NCBI RefSeq assembly: GCF_003255815.1
Contig: NC_037673.1
Coordinates: forward strand, 156,208,937-156,272,936
Source of the DNA: Theropithecus gelada
Taxonomy: Eukaryota > Chordata > Mammalia > Primates > Cercopithecidae
DNA: 64,000 bases
Direction of reading: 5' to 3'
Shown: piece after piece, positions 1-9,854 of the stretch
Numbering within the stretch: the first letter of the stretch is position 1
Layout of the letters: every line of letters starts with the position of its first letter
Made by a program: the position numbers and the translations under genes
Notes under the pieces: model-generated
The model's database searches: none
Seen by the model: the letters and a program-made list of their open reading frames with translations, nothing else
What the model was told of the DNA's origin: nothing

Positions 1-63
1 CTGACAACTCCTGAATCTCACTATGCCTTTGGGTTCTTTTTTCTAACACCTTAGTTTGCACAT

Positions 64-380
64 ATTTTATTTTATTTTTAGTTGACAAATAATAATTGTA
101 TATATTTACGGGGTGCCATGTGATGTTTCGATACATGTAGACATTGTGGAATGAGCAAATCAGGCTAATTAACATACTCATTACTGAAACTTTCCTTTTT
201 TGTGGTGATAACATCTAAAATCCATTCTTCTTGCTATTTTGAAATATATAATACATTATATTAACTGTATTCACCATGCTATGTAACAGAATACCAGAAC
301 CTATTCCTCGTGTCTACTGGAAACTTTGTACCCTTTGGCAAACATCTCCCTTGTCCCCGTTCACACCGTCCTCCCACCTT
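64..380 (-). mobile_element. L1 3' UTR, sense 3' part of a twin-primed L1
   Basis: Read on the minus strand this is an older-primate L1 3' UTR: it has the phrases for 'caaagggtacaaagtttc' and 'acaattattatttgtcaa', followed by an A-rich tail that appears as ttttattttattttta at about 64-79 on the plus strand. It directly abuts an L1 ORF2 end in the opposite direction at 381, which is the layout produced by twin priming. I could not find a clear target-site duplication. Confidence 0.8.
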
Positions 381-764
381 CTATTCATAGAATAAGGGGT
401 TAATATCCAAAATATACAAGAAACTCAAACTACTCAATAACAGGAAAACAAGTAACCCTATAATAAAATAGGCGAAGGACTTGAATAGACATTTCCTGAA
501 AAAAGACATACAAATGGCCAGCAGATCTATGAAAAAATTCTCAACATATTGAAGCATCAGAAAAATGCAAATTAAAACCACAGTGAGATATCACCTTACC
601 CCTGTTGATCAGCAATTGTAAAAAAGATGAAAAATAAAAAATGTTGGTGAGAATGTGGAGAAATAGGAATGCTTATATACTATTGGTGATATTATAAGTT
701 AACACAGTCATTTTGGAAAACAGTGTGAAGGTTCCTCAAAAAGCTGAAAATAGAACTACAATAT

Positions 765-1349
765 GGGGTGGGCACAGTGACTCACACCTATGATCCCAGC
801 CCTTTGAGAGGCCATGGCAGGTGGGTCAACTGAGGTCAGGAGTTCGAGACCAGCCTAGCCAACATGGGGAAACCCTGTCTCTACTAAAATTACAAAACTT
901 GGCCAGGCACAGTGGCTCACGCCTGTAATCTCAGCACTTTGGGAGGCTGAGGCAGGTGGATCATGAGGTCAGGAGTTCAAGACCAGCCTGGCCAAGATGG
1001 TGAAACCCCATCTCTACTAAAAATACAAAAATTAGCCGGGTGTGGTGGTGGGTGCCTGTAATCTCAGCTACTTGGGAGGCTGAGGCAGGAGAATTGCTTG
1101 AATCCCAAAGGTGGAGGTTGCAGTAACCCAATATCGTGCCACTGAACTCCAGCCTGGGCAACAAAGCAAGACTCCATCTCAAAAAAAAAAAAATTAGCCA
1201 GGTGTGGTGGTAGGTGCCTGTAATCCCAGCTACTTGGGAGGCTGAGGCAGAAAATTGCTTGAAACCAGGAGGCAGAGGTTGCAGTGAGCCAAGATCACAC
1301 CACTGCACTCCAGCCTGGGCACAGAGCAAGACTCTGTCTCAAAAAAAAG
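765..1349 (+). mobile_element. Outer Alu, split by a second Alu
   Basis: The left piece (765-900) starts ggggtgggcacagtgactca and stops in the middle A-rich region. The right piece (1193-1349) continues with attagccaggtgtggtgg and ends in a short A tail. The flanks suggest a target duplication in L1 sequence (gaactacaatat before, gaactatgatat-like after). The inner Alu occupies 901-1192. Confidence 0.85.
901..1192 (+). mobile_element. Inner Alu inserted in the A-rich linker of another Alu
   Basis: A full-length Alu (ggccaggcacagtggctcac to actccatctc plus a 12-13 base A tail) sits inside the outer Alu at its A-rich linker, in the same orientation. It looks like an AluS-type copy with scattered mutations. 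Confidence 0.9.
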
Positions 1350-1719
1350 AACTAAAGAACTATGATATGACCCAGCAACTCAACTCCACTTCTGGGTATG
1401 TATCCAAAGGAATTGAAATTAGTATGTTGAAGCGATGTCCGTATTGTCATGTTTACTGCAGCATTACTTATAATAGCCAAGATATCAAAATAACTGAAGT
1501 GCTCATCAATTGATATAAGTGGATTAAAAATGTGGTCTACATACATGACACAGTACTATTTAGCCTTTAAAAATAAAAAAAATTCTGTCATTTTCAACAG
1601 CATGACATGGACCTAGAGGACATTAAGCTAATTGAAATAAGCCAGACACAGAGAGACGAATACCACAGGACTGCACTTACTGTGGAATCTGAAAAGTCAA
1701 AACTCTTGGCTTCTTGTTA

Positions 1720-2830
1720 GTCCACAATCTCCGGTTATTTTTTACTCTCTTTGGACATTGCATCCCTGTGTCTGAAGTGAGCTCCTCTTTCTCTGACCTC
1801 TTCTTAAATGAAGATATACTTTAAGCATTGACATCATCTCAAATCTAAATCTAAATGTTAAGTGCTCACAAGTTTCTATTTCAAGCCCAGGCTCACCTCC
1901 TAAGTTTCAGACTCATTTATCTAACTCTCTGCTAGATAACTCCACCTGGCACCCCAAACTCAACCTGTCCCAATTTGAACTCACCATATTCCTTACAGCT
2001 GATTCCTCTTTGGAATTCTCTCTGTCACTTGAGGATATCATCATCTGGCCAGTTGTTGTCAGCTACAACCCTGTGACCTTGGCATCTTAAATCAAACACC
2101 AAATTCTACCCATTTTGTGATCTAAGACTTCTTGGCTCCATCCTCTGTCTCCCTCCCTTATTATCTCTCTCAAGATGGCTATAGCAGCCTCCTACCTGGG
2201 CTCCTGAATCTTGTGCTATAATCCATTCTGCACTCTACAGCTACAGGGATTATGCCACTCACCATCCCCAACATCCACATACCTGTAAGCTGTCTATGGC
2301 TTCCCAGTGCACACAGGGTAAAGTCCAGATCCATGGTGATGGTTTACAAGGGCCTACAAAGGTCCTTGTTTGTCTTTTCCTGTCTCATTTTCTATACTCT
2401 CCTTCACTCACTGCCTCCCAGCTACACTGATCTCTCTATTTGTCAAACATGCCACGCTTCTTCCAACTAGAAAGCCTTTATCCATGTTGTTCCCCCTGCT
2501 TGGTGATTAACTCCTATTCATCCTATAAATCTTAGCTCAAACACCACTTTCTCTGGGATGCTGCCTTCCCTGACCAAAAATCAATTATAGCCATCATGGG
2601 ATCCTAGGGCACCACAAACGTCTCCTTCTTAACTCATCACAGCTATAATTTCACACTTGTTTTTATAATTATTGCTTAATATATATATTCACTTACTAGA
2701 CCCTAAACTTCAAGAAAGCAGGAACCAAGTCTGATTTTTCTCTTAGACATGTCCCAGTGGCTACCCCAGTTCTGCATATCCACAGCCCTTAGCACCCGGC
2801 TGGCTTCTGAAAGTACAAATAACTGTGTGA
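1720..2830 (+). mobile_element. L2 LINE, ORF2 C-terminal region to 3' end
   Basis: An ancient mammalian L2 in sense orientation. Recognisable stretches are tggcttcccagtgcacac, caaacatgccacgcttcttc, tgttgttccccctgcttgg, gctgccttccctgacc and the 3' phrase ctagaccctaaacttcaag. A 72-codon open stretch at 2252-2470 is a leftover of the L2 reading frame, not a gene. The 5' boundary is uncertain. Confidence 0.8.
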
Positions 2831-2844
2831 ATTAAACTATTTAC

Positions 2845-3259
2845 TGCTGTGGTTTGAAGGAATGCTCTAAACCTCATGCTGACACGTAATCCCCAATGTG
2901 GTAATATTGAGAGGTAGGACCTTCAAGAGGTCATTAAATCATGAGGCTCTGCCCTCATGAATGCATTAATACACTCATGGATTAATTGATTAATGGGTTA
3001 TTGTGGGAGTAGAACTGGTGGCTTTATGAGAAAAGGAAGAGAGACCTGGGCTAGCATGTTAGCACACTCAGCCTCCTCACCATGTGACGGCCTACGCCAC
3101 CCTGGCAATCTGCAGAGAGTCCCCACCGGCAAGAAGGCTCTCACTAAATGCAGCCTTGGATTTCTCAGCCTGCAGAACCATAAAAAATAAATTTATTTTA
3201 CCTATAAATTACCTAGTCCCAGGGATTCTGTTATAAGCATCATTAAACAGACTGATGTA
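2845..3259 (+). mobile_element. MaLR solo LTR (MST/MLT1 group)
   Basis: The element begins TGCTGTGGTTTGAA and carries ggtaggaccttcaagaggt, tctgccctcatgaatg, caccatgtgacggcc, agaaggctctcac, and near the end ataaattacctagtcc and ttctgttataagca. It is flanked by tttac before and cttac after, a plausible 5-bp target duplication with one mismatch. The closest relative in this window is the minus-strand LTR at 13192-14125. Confidence 0.8.
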
Positions 3260-3274
3260 CTTACCTTTCATCCA

Positions 3275-3540
3275 GACTTGTTACCCTGAAATCCACCCTG
3301 AACACATTCTACCTAAAATACCCACCAGACCTTGTCCCTGCCCTGCCCTTCAGTGGCTCCCCTTGGCCTGCAGGATGAAGTCAAGCTTCATTCTATACAA
3401 GCCTCATCATGATCATTACCATTCTCTGGGCTCATCTCTGCCCTCATTACTGGGCATATTATGCTCCAGAAGCCCAGTTTTGCTTCCCGATTTCAGCACA
3501 CATCATGCTATTTCATACCTAGGGATGGCTGCTGCTGGGA
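3275..3540 (+). mobile_element. L2 fragment
   Basis: Sense L2 phrases are present: cagtggctccccttggcctg, caggatgaagtcaagct and tctgccctcattactgg. The copy is highly diverged and its ends are vague. Confidence 0.6.
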
Positions 3541-3614
3541 TATAATTTACTGGGATTCACCAATTGTTAATGTTTTAGCACAATCACTTCTCCTCTCTCT
3601 CCCCCTGTATGTGT

Positions 3615-3810
3615 GCATATGGGTGTATGTGCATTTGGGGAAGCATTTGGGAGTAAGTTGAAGCCATCATGGCACTTCACTCCTGAACGTTTCTGAAGGT
3701 ATCATCTAAGAATAAGGTCATTCAATTTCATCACCACAACATAATGGTCACACCTGGGAAATTAGGCATTAATATAATACTACTCTAAAGACCATATCCC
3801 TAATTGTATA
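3615..3810. mobile_element. L1M-type 3' UTR remnant
   Basis: The order of phrases (aagccatcatggcacttcac, tgaaggtatcatctaagaat, aaggtcattcaatttcatc, attaggcattaatataatac) resembles the old L1ME/L1MC 3' UTR block that also appears near 54480-54720. I am not certain of family or strand. Confidence 0.45.
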
Positions 3811-3914
3811 GTTTTTGGTTTAGTTTTGTTTTCTCTAATATCTCATATCATCCCCCTGCCTCCTGACCCATCTCCAGTCTACATCTGGTTTGCTGACTCT
3901 ACTTCCTTTTTTCT

Positions 3915-4350
3915 GCAATGATTTCAGAAAGGGCAGAGATGACCAGTTGTACACCAAAACCTGTTTCTTCTTCTTCTTCCTCAGCACACAGCTTGACCTC
4001 ATTTCTGAGCCTCCCTTGAAGCTGTGTATGTGACTGTGTGGCTGACTTCTAATGACAGAGGTATGATTCTCAGGCCAGGGTTTTTATGAAGCAGCAAGTT
4101 CTTGTCCATGCTCTCTCTTTTGTCAGCTTAGCGCCAACGATGAAGACAAGCCTTTAGGGACGAGTGGAACCACAAGATAGAAAGAGCCCTGGGTCATCAT
4201 ATCAATGGGTGGAAGAGAGTCTCATATCAAGCAGGAACATCTGCCTTGGGTTTATAGGTAGGTAACAATAAGCTTCTTTTATGTTTGAGCCATTTCACAA
4301 TTGAAGATCTATTTGTTATAGCAGCCAATGTCACCAAATGTGGTTAATAA
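3915..4350 (+). mobile_element. Probable MLT1-type MaLR LTR remnant
   Basis: It contains gctgtgtatgtgactgtg, ttctaatgacagaggt, agatagaaagagccctggg and, near the end, a gtttgagccatttcac ... tgttatagcagcca block. This order is seen in old MLT1-class LTRs. The assignment is tentative. Confidence 0.45.
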
Positions 4351-5340
4351 TTCTTCTATAGAAAAGGGACTAGATGGATTTTCTTATCTAGAACCTCTTA
4401 CCTCAAGAGAGAATGAGAAGTGCAGGAAAAGTCGTGGGCATCATTTTCTAGGCAGAAGTCATCCCAGGAGCTAAAGGGAGGAGAAGGAGGATGGATAGAT
4501 GTAAGAACTCAGCGCATGGAAACTCCATCCCCAGATCTCTGTCTGCAACATGCGTGAGTGTGCTTGCATCTAGTTATACCTTTGTGCAATGAGGGTTCTA
4601 TTTAAATCTTAAGGAGCATTGAAGAAAACAGTTAACACAGAGACTGTTTATGAATGCAGAACATCTAACAAAGTGAAAAGAGAAAATCTATAAAAGTTTG
4701 CTTTAACAATATGAAAGTAAATGAATAAATAATTATAGCCATTATGTGAACTTCTCATTTTGTCTAATTACTATGCAATATAACAATAAGATTTATCATT
4801 AAATATGTCAGATTCACTTTGTTGTTAATTCATTTGATCACAATTCCGAATTTTGTTCTTGAATGTACAGACTGCACTGTTTGTTGTTCATGGCTGAAGA
4901 AATTAGAGGGAAACTTACTCAACACTCAGCTTTATGGCTGAGGAAAACTTGAGAACATTTCATCAGCATCTAAATGTTATGGTTCTTCATAACTTGTTTT
5001 AATTTTCGACCATGTGGACTGAATTGGAAGTAGGCTGAAAAGTGAGAAATGTTGCTGAGCCAGACATCTCAGGCTTTTGATGGGTCCTCTGGTTCCATCC
5101 AGTCTGGGGTGCTACGTGCCACACTCTTGCTCAGTTAGATGAGGCTGGAATTTGTCAACTCCAGAGTCTGACTTCACTTCCAAGCCCTGGGCATCTCGGT
5201 ATATCTAATTAATTGCATGTATATTATTTGTATATATTAATTGCTTAATAATATACCAATGATGCTAAAGTGCCCCAGCAGAGTTATTCTATGTGAGCAG
5301 AAATGGAAAATATTCAACATTTCACCACCATATAATGCTA
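4351..5340. other. No recognised gene or repeat; AT-rich
   Basis: Apart from AT-rich runs near 5200-5260 (attaattgc, attaattgcttaataat) I recognise nothing here. Short direct duplication of catctgacacttac lies just downstream at 5371 and 5405. Confidence 0.5.
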
Positions 5341-5344
5341 ATAA

Positions 5345-5625
5345 CATAATATAATTATAACATAATAACAACATCTGACACTTACATAATTATACATAAT
5401 TACAGCATCTGACACTTACTGGGCATGTATGTGGTGCCAAACACTGTTTTCCATCTTAGTGCATCTTTACAACAATTCCACGAAAGAGGTAGAGTGGTTC
5501 ACTGCTTTCCGACCTTAAAGTTTGAGGGCCTATGGAACTTGCCAAAGTTCCATAGTCGTCCGGTTACTGGGACTAACTGTTGGATGAGGTCATAAGCTAC
5601 GTTCACCTCTTTCAACTTCTCTCAA
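5345..5625 (+). mobile_element. MIR
   Basis: Sense MIR core and tail: cacttactgggcatgtatgtg, caaacactgttttcc, tacaacaattccacgaaagag and cttgccaaagttc. The 5' part holds an AT-rich local duplication. Confidence 0.65.
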
Positions 5626-5748
5626 TCATTATTTTTTCTTACAGTATCCTGAGATAATGTCAGTCCTGGTGTAGGCAAAACTGTGAGGTGGGAGAATTTG
5701 TGTTCACGGCTCCTTCATTGCTCCTTGAAGAATTTGGGAATACGGACG

Positions 5749-5804
5749 TTGGTTTGGGGTTGAGTGCGAGGGCTCATTGGTTTGGGGTTGGGGGGGAGGG
5801 CTCA
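5749..5804 (+). repeat. 28-bp direct tandem duplication
   Basis: Two adjacent 28-bp units begin ttggtttggggttg and end gagggctca or gagggctca-like. They differ mainly in the centre (agtgcgag versus ggggggag). Adjacent G-rich sequence suggests a slippage origin. Confidence 0.9.
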
Positions 5805-5884
5805 TTGCAACAAGTTGTATATATGCATATTATTTACTTTGTATATATTTTGCTGAGGCCAACCCAATTCTAAATGAGCCTATG

Positions 5885-6170
5885 ATCTAGTTGAAAAAGG
5901 CTAAAGAGTCAACAGGCAGTTGCAATCCAGTGGGATAAGTGCTGTGATCGGAGAAGTAAGACTCTGTGGAAACCTCTAACCAAATTTGAGGGCAATCAGG
6001 AAAGGCTTCCTGGAGAAGGCATCTATGTTTAGGCCTACAGGATAGGAGGCAATAAACCAGAAGGAGTGAGAAGGCAAGAAAAGAGGGTTCCAGGCAGCAG
6101 AACCAGTATAGCTGTGTAGATGAGAAGAGACTGGCGAACAGGTGTTGATGGTACGCTGGCGTCATCAGAT
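5885..6170 (-). mobile_element. L2 3' region
   Basis: The reverse complement carries L2 3' features: plus-strand phrases aggcagttgcaatccag, ggaaaggcttcctggaga and ggttccaggcagcagaacc are antisense versions of the L2 3' end. A 92-codon minus-strand open stretch is an L2 remnant and not a gene. Confidence 0.7.
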
Positions 6171-6234
6171 AAGCATTGAGTGCTCCTTTCCAGAAAGTTC
6201 TTCCTTGCCTGCTACAGTGCCTGGTTTTCTCAAC

Positions 6235-6375
6235 ATTGATCCATTAACAAATAATTTTACCAATAAATCTATAGCATTTATTACATATTTACTACACAAA
6301 GTGTTGGGTGAAGAATTGAGAATTCAAATAACTCTGAGACCCTGCCTCTGCCTTCTAAGAGTTTACTGAGTGTGG
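6235..6375 (-). mobile_element. L2 3' terminal fragment
   Basis: Antisense L2 tail pattern: gcatttattacatatttact, acacaaagtgttgggtga and ccctgcctctgccttctaag. Confidence 0.5.
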
Positions 6376-6449
6376 GTGGGGTTGGAACATTCTCAGATAA
6401 AAAAGAAAAATTTAAATAATATGGGAGGTTTTTGAGTAAGAGGAAGAAA

Positions 6450-6670
6450 AATGCCATGGTGAATCACTCAAGCTTTGGAGTCAAACCTTATTTCCACCAT
6501 TTACTACGTAGGTGACCTTGCACAAACTACCTTACCTTTTTGATCCTCAGTTCTCAATCTATGCAATTGTTGCAAGGACTAAACAAGTAATATTCTCACA
6601 GCACTTAGAGCATGCTGCTTAGCACAGAACAAGCGCACAATACATGTTTTAGCTATTATGATAATACTAT
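6450..6670 (+). mobile_element. MIR (MIRb-like)
   Basis: Nearly the full MIR is legible: gctttggagtcaaacc, ccatttactacgtagg, tgaccttgcacaaactacc, tgcaaggactaaac and agcacagaacaagcgc. Confidence 0.8.
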
Positions 6671-6674
6671 AATT

Positions 6675-7325
6675 AATTCACCACATAAATACTTGAGTGC
6701 CTGCTCTGTGATGCCTTTCCTGCTTTTTACTTCATGCCCTTCTGGATTCATGCCATACCAGCCATCGCCCTAGCACCCGTGTCTCCTCTTTCCACTGGAT
6801 TCTTCTCTCTAGTCAGTATCATCTGGCCAAAGAAGCATAAACCGTGAGCTCTGGAAAAGCTGGTTTGTCTGTCTCACAAGCAGGCCTCAGAGTCCCCTGG
6901 GCACCTCTCGAAATCTCCCTGGACTGTTTGTCTTACCATATGGGGAGACCACTCTCTCCTGACCGACTGCAACCTTCTGTTCTCACTCACATAGCAGTGA
7001 GTTATATACCACACGGGGACATCTGTCACTGTGTTATGGTCTGCTTCTATCTATTACTAATTCTATTAACATCTAACATTTGCTGAGCCTGTATTAGGTA
7101 CTGGAAGGAGTTGACAAGGGCCTTGCATAGGGGATAGAGGATTATTAAGTTGGGATGAAACATCTAGCCTGAAACCATTATGGAGTGCATGCTCAAATAG
7201 AATCAGCAATCAAAAGCAGATTTTTTTAAAAAGACTAAAATTGAGTCAATTTATGTATTTACTTATTTGTTTACTTATGGTCAGTGTTGATATCTCCTGT
7301 ATTTCCAAACCCAGTGCCAGGGAAA
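6675..7325. other. No recognised gene or repeat
   Basis: Mixed-composition sequence with only short stop-limited open stretches. I see nothing I can name here. Confidence 0.45.
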
Positions 7326-7329
7326 ACTG

Positions 7330-7560
7330 GAGCACCATTAAGATAAGCTGGAAAATGACACGGGAGAGCAGCCTGATGATGCTGGTGGGACATGGTAGGT
7401 TTAGAATTGTGGACAAGTTAATTTCAGGGCCATCCAAGACACGGTGTGCAAGTGGAAATGTCCAGTCAAGCAGCTGGCAATTTGGGAATAGAGTTGAAGA
7501 GAGGGGACAGGCAGAAGCAGATTTAGGCATCCTTCCCAGAGGCATGGCCACCCCTTAAAT
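7330..7560 (-). mobile_element. L2 ORF2-region fragment
   Basis: Antisense L2 phrases: gacaagttaatttcaggg, gcaagtggaaatgtccag and agcagctggcaatttgg. Two opposite open stretches here (105 and 101 codons) overlap this fossil and are not supported as genes. Confidence 0.6.
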
Positions 7561-7611
7561 AAAAGTCTTCTGGGATCGAAAGTCCCGCTGAAGGGGCAAA
7601 TATTTTATGAG

Positions 7612-7650
7612 GGTTGGTAACACTTCACCAGTGTTGGTAACACTTAGACT
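7612..7650 (+). repeat. Short tandem duplication of gttggtaacacttcaccagt
   Basis: The word ggttggtaacactt occurs at 7613 and again about 20 bases later (gttggtaacactt), separated by caccagt. Confidence 0.8.
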
Positions 7651-8079
7651 TCTTTGCCCAAGGTAGAGAAAGTTGATTAAGACCCAAGGGGTCTGGGCTG
7701 CAATCCCTAGCCACTTATCTTTGAAGTCTCTTGTTTTAAAACATCATGTGAATTTTTCATTCTATTCCACAATATACAAATAAGATTTTAAATTACCTTT
7801 GAGTAAAACTGACATTGCAGTATGACAGGTGGCATTTAGCCTGCGGCTCTACATAGGATAAATTATTCTGAGCACACATGCATAGAAGGAGCTCCCACTT
7901 CAGCTTGAGACACAAGGCATTCAGCGAGGAGCAGGAATGCCACCATCAGATGAGCTGGAAGGTTAGCAAGGGAAGCCCTGGAGGGAGTGAAACTCCAGAC
8001 CAGGGAGTTTTGATGAGGGTAAGACCACGTGGAAAGGTCTGGTTGCCAGGAGGGTATAAGGTGGAGGGGTCACCTGGGT

Positions 8080-9440
8080 GATCTCAGGTCTTGCAGCTCT
8101 ATAGGATGGGATAAGGACCCAGGAAGGGATAAAGAAGTGCTGAGAAACCCAGCATTGGCAGTGCCTGTTGACTATGGGTAGAAGGTCGGGAGACTGCGTG
8201 GGACTAGGTGATCAGGGAGCCCTTTGCTTTGGGATTCTGTAAACGAAGGACTTTGGGAAGTTCTCCGTGGGGCCACTAGCAGGCTGAGATTTCTCTCCTG
8301 AGTGGAAACAGATTGAAACAGAGCTTCAATCCCACAGCATATTTCACTGACAGATTGGGTGCGATTTTTCCCGAGATGAGGGCGTTTCAAAAGCAGAGGA
8401 GGAACGGGAGGCTGGGAGGGGAAGGTGGGTGGGGGAAGACAGCTGTCAGCTTCAGCGTGGCTTCAGGACAGCTCTTGCAGATGTGGGCAGAGCAACAACT
8501 GCCAATTTCCCAAGCCTCGGGCGATTCTCCAAATCCCGGGTCGCAGGAGGGCGGGGGCAATCCTGATTGTACAAGAGGGTCCTGAGAGGCTTTGGGGACA
8601 TGGAGCCTAGCTTCAGGGTGGGCTCACTTTGTATGTGAAACGAACATAGCTCCTTGTACCAAATTAAACCAATTTGATCAAAATTTGTAATGCAGAGGAG
8701 CATAATTAAATTGAAGATTTTAATTAGGCACAGTTTTGATGAAACTTAACGGGAGCCGGCAGGAACAGTCTTGCTGTCTGCTAAACATAATCCTGCCTGG
8801 TGAAGAGCTCTTTAGTTGATGATCTTTAATGACTGCCCAGCTCTCAGCTTCTTAGATGGTGTTGCAGTCAGCTTGGAGGAGGCTGGGGAGGTGGGAGCAG
8901 ACTGGGGGAGGAGGAAGTGAGGTGGGACTTGCATGCGCAGGGAGGCGTCTTGTTTCTTTCAAAGGAATGCTGCTGCTAAACTTTCGGGGTCCCCAGTTAC
9001 TTGCTTTTCATTGCCAAAGTGGAGAAATTCGTAGTGGAGAATTACATTGAGAGCTGTTTCACAGTAATGAGGCAGGAAGGAGAGGGCAGGACTCCCTCCT
9101 AGATTGAGAGGGCCTCTGCCGGACTTCTTTGCTAATTGCTTTGTGCCTCTCAATTTCACTTCACAAAACTTGAATTTTCCCTTGGCTCCCAATAACAACA
9201 AAACATAATAAAAGGCCTCTGGGGACAGAGATGTGGGAAGAGCCCTCAGCTTTCAGGACTAGATGCTCAGAAAGGCCTGGCCAGGATCTGTTTCCCCAGC
9301 ACAGCACTCAGTATATAGGGGAGACAGTAAACACCGCATCACTGAAGGGATGAAGGAATGAACACAACAGTAAATGGATAAGTCATTTACCCTAGGACTC
9401 TCCTGACAAAGAGAAAGAGTTAAAAATATGAGCTAGTTGG
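8080..9440. other. Repeat-poor block, candidate conserved noncoding DNA
   Basis: About 1.3 kb without a recognisable mobile element, unusual for this window. The 8640-8850 part has clustered homeodomain-like cores (cataattaaattg, ttttaattaggc, tctttagttgatgatc) and little simple sequence. No open reading frame here has splice or coding features that I can support. It could equally be ordinary unique DNA. Confidence 0.35.
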
Positions 9441-9748
9441 CAGGGCGCGGTAGCTCACTCCTGTAATCTCAACACTTTGGGAGGCTGAGGCGGGCAGATC
9501 ACGAGGTCAGGAGTTTGAGACAAGCCTGGCCAACATGGTGAAACCCTGTCTCTACTAAAGGTAAAAAAAATTAGCTGGGTGTTGTGGCGGGCGCCTGTAA
9601 TCCCAGCTACTCGGGAGGCTGAGGCAGGAGAATCGTTTGAACCCGGGAGGCAGAAGTTGCAGTGAGCCAAGATCGTGCCACTGCACTCTAGCCTGGGCAA
9701 CAGGGCAAGACTCCATCTCAAAAAAGGAAAAAAAAAGAAAAGAAAAGA
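9441..9748 (+). mobile_element. Alu (AluS-type)
   Basis: Full-length Alu from ggcagggcgcggtagctcac to actccatctc with an impure tail (A runs broken by g and gaaaa units). Open stretches of 134 and 67 codons on the minus strand are Alu translations. Confidence 0.9.
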
Positions 9749-9854
9749 ACAAAAACAAGCCAGTAATGGTTGCTGCCTTTTAACAAAAAGTACCTGTACT
9801 TGAAGAAGGAATCCTCCCCTTCTTTCTTCCTTTCTCTCTCCTTTCCTTCCTTTA

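Larger units (their letters stand above)
381..1704 (+). mobile_element. L1 ORF2 3' end, inverted segment of the same L1, interrupted by Alus
   Basis: The segment reads as the last part of L1 ORF2 on the plus strand, with phrases such as ggttaatatccaaaat, acatacaaatggccagcag, and, after the Alus, gacccagcaactc and catgacatggacctagagg. It runs to about the start of the 3' UTR. The neighbouring minus-strand 3' UTR (64-380) resumes close to where this segment stops. The reading frame is full of stops. About 585 bp of Alu sequence sits at 765-1349. Confidence 0.8.

Noticed and set aside
961..1329. 122-codon minus-strand open stretch
   Set aside because: It is a translation of antisense Alu (AQAGVQW, LPPGFKQF wording). 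Such frames occur in most Alu copies.
7241..7558. 105-codon plus and 101-codon minus overlapping open stretches
   Set aside because: The region matches antisense L2; opposite overlapping frames of equal length suggest chance.
8340..8600. CpG island or promoter
   Set aside because: Only a handful of CpG occur and overall composition is moderate; no TATA/initiator plus ORF arrangement is present.
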